Positions 60,067-64,000 of a stretch of DNA of 64,000 nt are shown here, in pieces. Positions within the stretch are counted from its first letter, which is position 1. Each line of letters opens with the position of its first letter. This DNA is from CAVSUR01 sp963846005. GTDB taxonomy: Bacteria > Actinomycetota > Actinomycetes > Streptosporangiales > Streptosporangiaceae. The notes beneath the pieces are model-generated. The model worked only from the letters and a program-made list of their open reading frames with translations. It made no database searches and was not told where the DNA came from. The stretch is taken from assembly GCA_963846005.1 (NCBI GenBank), contig CAWJUH010000003.1, positions 496,001-560,000 of the forward strand. The letters run 5' to 3'. A program made the translations under genes and the position numbers.

Positions 60067-60975
60067 GTGCCCGAACTGCCCGAGGTGGAGTCACTCGCCG
60101 CCGACCTGCGCGAGCGCGCGGCCGGCAAGGTGATCGACCGCGCCGACAGCGCCGAGATCTCGGTGCTGAAGACCTATGACCCGCCGCTGACCGCGCTGCG
60201 CGGCACGGCGATCACCGCGACCGCGCGCTACGGCAAGTTCCTCGACCTGACCGCCGCCCGCCCCGGCGGCGCCGGCGCAGCGGACGGCGGCGGCCAGGGC
60301 GCGGCGCCGCTGCACCTGATCACCCACCTGGCCCGGGGCGGCTGGCTGCGCTGGCGGGAGAACCTGCCGGAGGCCCCGCCGAAGCCGGGCCGGGGGCCGC
60401 TGGCGTTCCGGCTGCGCTTCACCGACGGCTCCGGCTTCGACCTGACCGAGGCAGGCACCCGGAAGCGGCTGGCCGTCTACCTGGTCACCGACCCGGCCGC
60501 GGTGCCGGGGATCGCCGCGCTCGGCCCCGATCCGCTCGGGCCCGCGTTCACGCCGGAGGTGCTGGCCGGGCTGCTGGCGGGACGGCGGACCCAGATCAAG
60601 GGGGTGCTGCGGGACCAGAAGATCATCGCCGGGATCGGCAACGCCTACTCCGACGAGGTGCTGCACGCCGCCCGGATGTCCCCCTACCGGCTGGCCTCCA
60701 GCCTGAGCGCGGCGGAGGCCGCACAGCTGCACGCGGTCATCGTGGGCACGCTGCGCGAGGCCGTGACCCGGTCGCAGGGCCTGCAGGCGGGCGACCTGAA
60801 GGCGGAGAAGAAGGCCGGGCTGCGGGTGCACGGCCGGGCCGGGCAGCCCTGCCCGGTGTGCGGCGACACCGTGCGCGAGGTCTCGTTCGCCGACTCGGCG
60901 CTGCAGTACTGCCCGACCTGCCAGACCGGGGGCAAGCCGCTCGCCGACCGCCGCCTCTCCCGCCTGCTGAAGTAG
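60067..60975 (+). CDS. Fpg/Nei-family DNA glycosylase
   Basis: A 302-residue DNA glycosylase/AP lyase that removes oxidised bases. After the GTG start it reads PELPEVESLAADLRERA, with the N-terminal catalytic Pro and Glu. It then has RYGKFLDL with the conserved Lys, the H2TH helices DQKIIAGIGNAYSDEVLHAA (about residues 179-198), and a C-terminal zinc finger CPVCGDTVREVSFADSALQY-CPTC. The usual Arg of the finger tip appears replaced (Asp-Ser-Ala-Leu), which is a feature of some Nei-like subgroups. A 13-residue Gly/Ala-rich insert is seen near residue 67. Whether it prefers 8-oxoG or pyrimidine damage is open. Confidence 0.9.
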   Translation: MPELPEVESLAADLRERAAGKVIDRADSAEISVLKTYDPPLTALRGTAITATARYGKFLDLTAARPGGAGAADGGGQGAAPLHLITHLARGGWLRWRENLPEAPPKPGRGPLAFRLRFTDGSGFDLTEAGTRKRLAVYLVTDPAAVPGIAALGPDPLGPAFTPEVLAGLLAGRRTQIKGVLRDQKIIAGIGNAYSDEVLHAARMSPYRLASSLSAAEAAQLHAVIVGTLREAVTRSQGLQAGDLKAEKKAGLRVHGRAGQPCPVCGDTVREVSFADSALQYCPTCQTGGKPLADRRLSRLLK

Positions 60976-60980
60976 CCGGG

Positions 60981-61421
60981 TCAGTTGAAGATCTGGCCGA
61001 CCTTGTGCCAGCGGGCCATCCAGCAGCCGCCGTCGAACATCGTGGTGTGCACCTTCTTGCCGAACCAGGTGCCGGTCACGGTGGCCCGCTTGGTCCCGGC
61101 CACGATCATCGGGCACATGATGCCCTTCGGCAGCGGCGCGAACGGGTCCCTGGCCGCCAGCAGCACCCGGCAGGCGGCGGCCGGGTCCGGGTGCGTGCCG
61201 CCGGGCGGGTCGCACCGCAGCGTGAAGGTCCTCGGCTGCGAGCTGGCCGAGGTCACGGTGACGTGCAGCGACACCTTCGCGGGCCGGGCCTGGCCCGGCC
61301 CTGACGCGGAGCTGCCCGCGGCCGTGCTGCCGCAGGCGGTGGCCGCCGCCGTGCACAGCGCGGCGATCGCGAGGTACCGGGCGCCGGGGCGGCCCGGGAG
61401 GCTGGCTGGTCTCATGCCCAT
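60981..61421 (-). CDS. SSI-like (subtilisin inhibitor) lipoprotein
   Basis: A 146-residue protein with a lipoprotein signal: basic start, hydrophobic YLAIAALCTAAATA, then Cys in the lipobox TAAATACGS. The mature part resembles the Streptomyces subtilisin inhibitor family: FTLRCDPPGGTHPDPAAACR (LTCxPxGGxHPxxxxAC pattern), MCPMIVAGTKRATVTGTWFG, and a C-terminal FDGGCWMARW. Family members block extracellular subtilisin-like proteases. Membrane anchoring would place it on the cell surface. It converges on the glycosylase with five bases between. The start (61421, 61415 or 61433) is uncertain. Confidence 0.82.
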   Translation of the reverse strand: MGMRPASLPGRPGARYLAIAALCTAAATACGSTAAGSSASGPGQARPAKVSLHVTVTSASSQPRTFTLRCDPPGGTHPDPAAACRVLLAARDPFAPLPKGIMCPMIVAGTKRATVTGTWFGKKVHTTMFDGGCWMARWHKVGQIFN

Positions 61422-61555
61422 TCGACGCGCCACCCCGCGGGCCGGTTCCGCGGCCGGCCCTTTTCGCTGCCCACGGGACGCCGTTTCCGCTGCCCGGAGT
61501 GCTCCGTTTTCGCTGACCAGAGGTCAGGGACCGGGCGCGGTGCGATCATGTTCAG

Positions 61556-63441
61556 GTGGCAGGGCTGAGGCTGGCGAGCGCCCGGGCCCGGGAGGCGAGC
61601 CGGATCGACGCCACCGCGCGGGCGGTCATCGACTGCGCGGCCGACCCGATCATCGCGCTCGGCGCCGACCGGGCCGTGCTGCTGTGGAACCCGGCGGCCG
61701 AGCGGATGTTCGGCTGGAGCGCAGCCGAGGTCTCCGGGCAGCTGCCGCCGATCATCCCCGAGGAGCTGCGCGCCGAGCACAACGCGGTGCTGGAGCGGGT
61801 CGGGGCGGCGGCCAGGTGTCGTTCGCCACCCGCCGCCGGTGCAAGGACGGCACCGTGCTGGAGCTGCGGATCGACGCCAGCCCGCTGATCACGGCCGACG
61901 GCGAGGCGATCGGCTGGGTCAACGTCTGCCACCAGGCCGGCGACGACGACGCCGCGCGGCACTACATGGCCGAGCGGGCCCGGGTGGTGCGCCGCCTGGG
62001 CGACGTGGTGGCCGATATGAACGCGCAGCTGCAGCTGGAGGCGGTGCTGGACCGGATTTCCGCCAGCCTGCGCGAGCTGACCCGGGCCGACGCCGGCGGA
62101 TTCGTGCTGATCGAGGGGGACCGGCTGCGGCTGGTCAGCATGGACGGGCTGCCGCCCGGGCTGCGCGGCCGCACCGCGGACCTGGCCACCAGCATGGTCG
62201 GCGAGCTGATGCGCTCGGGCAAGACGGTGATGCTGGCCACCGGCGAGTCCGGCCGGTTCGCCGAGCTGATCTGGTCGGCGCTGCCCGGCCTGCACACGAT
62301 CACGCTCAGCCTGTCGTACGTGGCCGGGCGCCCCTACGGCGCGCTGTACGCCCTGTACTCGCGGCGCAAGGTCGGCCACGTCGAGCTGGAGCTGCTGGAG
62401 CTGCTGGCCGGGCACGCCAGCGTCGCGCTGTCGAACGTGATGGCGTTCGAGGAGATCGTGGCCCAGCGCGCGCACGAGCGGGAGGTCATCGACGGCAGCG
62501 CCGACGGGATCGCCGTGCTGGACGGCTCCGGGCGGGTCCGCCAGTGGAACCGGGCCGCGCACCAGCTGACCGGCGTGCCGCCGGAGACCGCGATTGGCGA
62601 GCCGCCGCCGTTCCCGCTGCCGGAACCAGGCGAGAAGCTGAGCCACCGGCTGGACAGCGGGCGCTGGATCGACCTGCTGCGCACCGGCCTGACCGGCCGG
62701 GACGAGCAGGTCCTCGACTTCCGCGACGTCACCGCGGCCAAGGAGCTGGAGGAGGCCAAGGACTTGTTCCTGGCCACCACCAGCCACGAGCTGCGCACGC
62801 CCATCACCGTGGTGCAGGGGTTCGCCAGCACGCTGGCGAACCGGTGGGACAAGCTGTCGGACGCGGACCGCCGCAGCGCCGTGCAGATCATCGCCGACCG
62901 GGCCGGCGCCCTGGCCCGGCTGGTCGAGCAGCTGCTGCTCGGCTCGCGCGCCGGCGCGGACCGGCTGGCGGTGACCAGCGCGCCGTTCGACCTGGCCGGG
63001 CTGCTGCGGGCGGCAGCGGGCGCGTTCCGGCCGCTGTCGGAGCGGCACACGCTCAGCGCCGACATCCCCGATGGCCTGGCTGAGGCGGTCGGCGACCCGA
63101 TGGCCACCGACATCATCGTGGGCCAGCTGCTGGAGAACGCCTACAAGTACTCGCCCGACGGCGGCGCGGTCACCATCACCGCGCGCGAGGTCGGCGGCCA
63201 GGTCGAGGTCGCGGTCGCCGACGAGGGCATCGGCATCACGGCCGAGGATCGCGAGCTGGTCTTCGAGCGGTTCGTGCAGGGGGAGGCGGGCGACCGGCGC
63301 CGGTTCGGCGGGATCGGCCTGGGCCTGTACATCGTCCGCCAGCTCGCCCGGGCCCAGGGCGGCGAGGTGCACGCCGAACCGCGGCCCGGCGGCGGCACGA
63401 TCATGCGGCTGCGGCTGCAGGCGGCCCCGGCCGGCGGCTGA
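61556..63441 (+). CDS. PAS-GAF-PAS sensor histidine kinase, frame-slipped
   Basis: About 628 residues if one base is restored. The first PAS domain begins ARAVIDCAADPIIALGADRA and changes frame near 61810. In the other frame it continues GQVSFATRRRCKDGTVLELR, the expected PAS strands. Then come a GAF domain (about residues 165-300, TRADAGGFVLIEGDRLRLVS), a second PAS (GSADGIAVLDGSGRVRQWNR), HisKA with phospho-accepting His in TTSHELRTPITVVQGF, and the ATPase domain with ENAYKYSPDGG, DEGIGI and GGIGLGLYIVRQLA. A G lost from a GG run explains the slip. No membrane helix is seen, so it is a soluble sensor. No response regulator lies beside it. Confidence 0.87.
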
Positions 63442-63481
63442 GGCCGGGCGTGCGGCCGTGCGCCCGGCTCCTGCGGGCCGG

Positions 63482-64000
63482 CTACTGGGCGCCGACCGGC
63501 TGGCGGCCGGGCACGATGCGCTTGCGGGTGACGGGGTCGCGGACCACCGGGTCACCGCCGGAGGCGGCGATGTAGCGGTCGACGATGCCGATGACGTCCT
63601 CGCCCTGCTCGACGATCTTGCCCCGCTCCATCCAGATCAGCCGGTTGCAGGTCTCTTCGATCTCGGCCAGGTTGTGCGCGACGAGGAAGACCGTGCTGGC
63701 GGCGCCGCGCAGCTCGGTGATGCGGTTGTGGCTCTTGACCCGGAACTCGGCGTCACCGGTGGCCAGGGCCTCGTCGACCAGCAGCACCTCGTGGGTCTTG
63801 GCCGCCGCGATCGCGAACCGCAGCCGCGAGCCCATCCCGGAGGAGTAGGCGCGCATCGGCAGGTTGATGAACTTGCCGACGCCGGAGAAGTCCACCACGC
63901 TCTGGTACTTCTCCTTGGTCTCCCGCTTGCTCATGCCCATGGCCAGGCAGCCGAGCACCACGTTGCGCTCGCCGGTCAGGTCGTTGAGCAGCGCCGCGTT
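63482..64000 (-). CDS. polysaccharide-export ABC transporter ATPase, 5' end beyond window
   Basis: The last 172 residues of an ABC ATPase of the Wzt/TagH type, which drives export of O-antigen, teichoic acid or similar glycans. The visible part starts in the helical region (LLNDLTGERNVVLGCLAMGM). It has the signature YSSGMGSRLRFAIA, Walker B VLLVDEALATGD, and the switch His in FLVAHNLAEI. The family-specific VKSHNRITELRG and the late IVEQGEDVIGIVDRYI fit. The ATP-binding loop lies to the right of the window. No extra glycan-binding C-terminal domain is present. Confidence 0.9.
   Translation of the reverse strand, partial: NAALLNDLTGERNVVLGCLAMGMSKRETKEKYQSVVDFSGVGKFINLPMRAYSSGMGSRLRFAIAAAKTHEVLLVDEALATGDAEFRVKSHNRITELRGAASTVFLVAHNLAEIEETCNRLIWMERGKIVEQGEDVIGIVDRYIAASGGDPVVRDPVTRKRIVPGRQPVGAQ

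Overview
The window comes from a very GC-rich actinomycete, probably a filamentous one. Codon third positions are almost all G or C, GTG and TTG starts are common, and the cell-wall and signalling cluster fhaA-fhaB-pstP-rodA-pbpA-pknB with crgA, rhomboid and ppiA sits near DLW-39 and tRNA-Ala, which is the neighbourhood usually found close to oriC in this phylum. I cannot name the genus.

Layout. 1-8.6 kb: an aerobic (form I) carbon monoxide dehydrogenase operon, coxM-coxS-coxL with the assembly genes coxD (MoxR ATPase) and coxE (VWA protein). A LysR regulator reads away from it, followed by a small ORF and a second coxM that runs off the left edge. 8.6-13.1 kb: a LiaF-like DUF1707 protein, an ABC-F ATPase, the 42-residue DLW-39 protein, a HAD-fold protein that has lost its nucleophile, a TM2 protein and tRNA-Ala(UGC). 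13.1-15.3 kb: gene-poor, decayed DNA with fragments of an Ntn-type hydrolase, a sulfatase and a GAP-family membrane protein. 15.3-23.2 kb: accessory genes (amidohydrolase, SEC-C protein, second LspA, GNAT, two cation-efflux-type proteins, SRPBCC, phospholipase C-like phosphoesterase, aquaporin) and a chimeric duplicate scrap. 23.3-37.3 kb: tricorn-type protease, orphan Ser/Thr kinase, PhoD-like phosphatase, several membrane proteins, and an RDD protein with a long Gly-Tyr-Gln domain. 37.5-46.2 kb: the RNA repair pair hen1-pnkp, a secreted GH18 protein, malic enzyme and ATP-dependent DNA ligase. 46.3-48.3 kb: a DesK/NarL-type two-component system. 48.5-58.9 kb: the conserved growth and division cluster ending in tRNA-Leu(CAG). 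58.9-64 kb: acyl-CoA dehydrogenase-like gene, Fpg/Nei glycosylase, SSI-like lipoprotein, a PAS-GAF-PAS histidine kinase, and the end of a polysaccharide-export ABC ATPase.

How genes work together. CoxMSL would oxidise CO and pass electrons to the respiratory chain, with CoxD and CoxE maturing the MoCu centre. PknB and its phosphatase PstP, the FHA proteins, RodA and PbpA form the phospho-signalling and peptidoglycan-elongation module, with CrgA tying it to septation. Hen1 and Pnkp together repair and methyl-mark cleaved RNA ends.

One property cuts across the window. At least ten sites in nine genes carry small frame slips, nearly all at short G or C runs and with family-conserved sequence on both sides. 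This looks more like base-calling error than true decay, and it affects every boundary I give for those genes.
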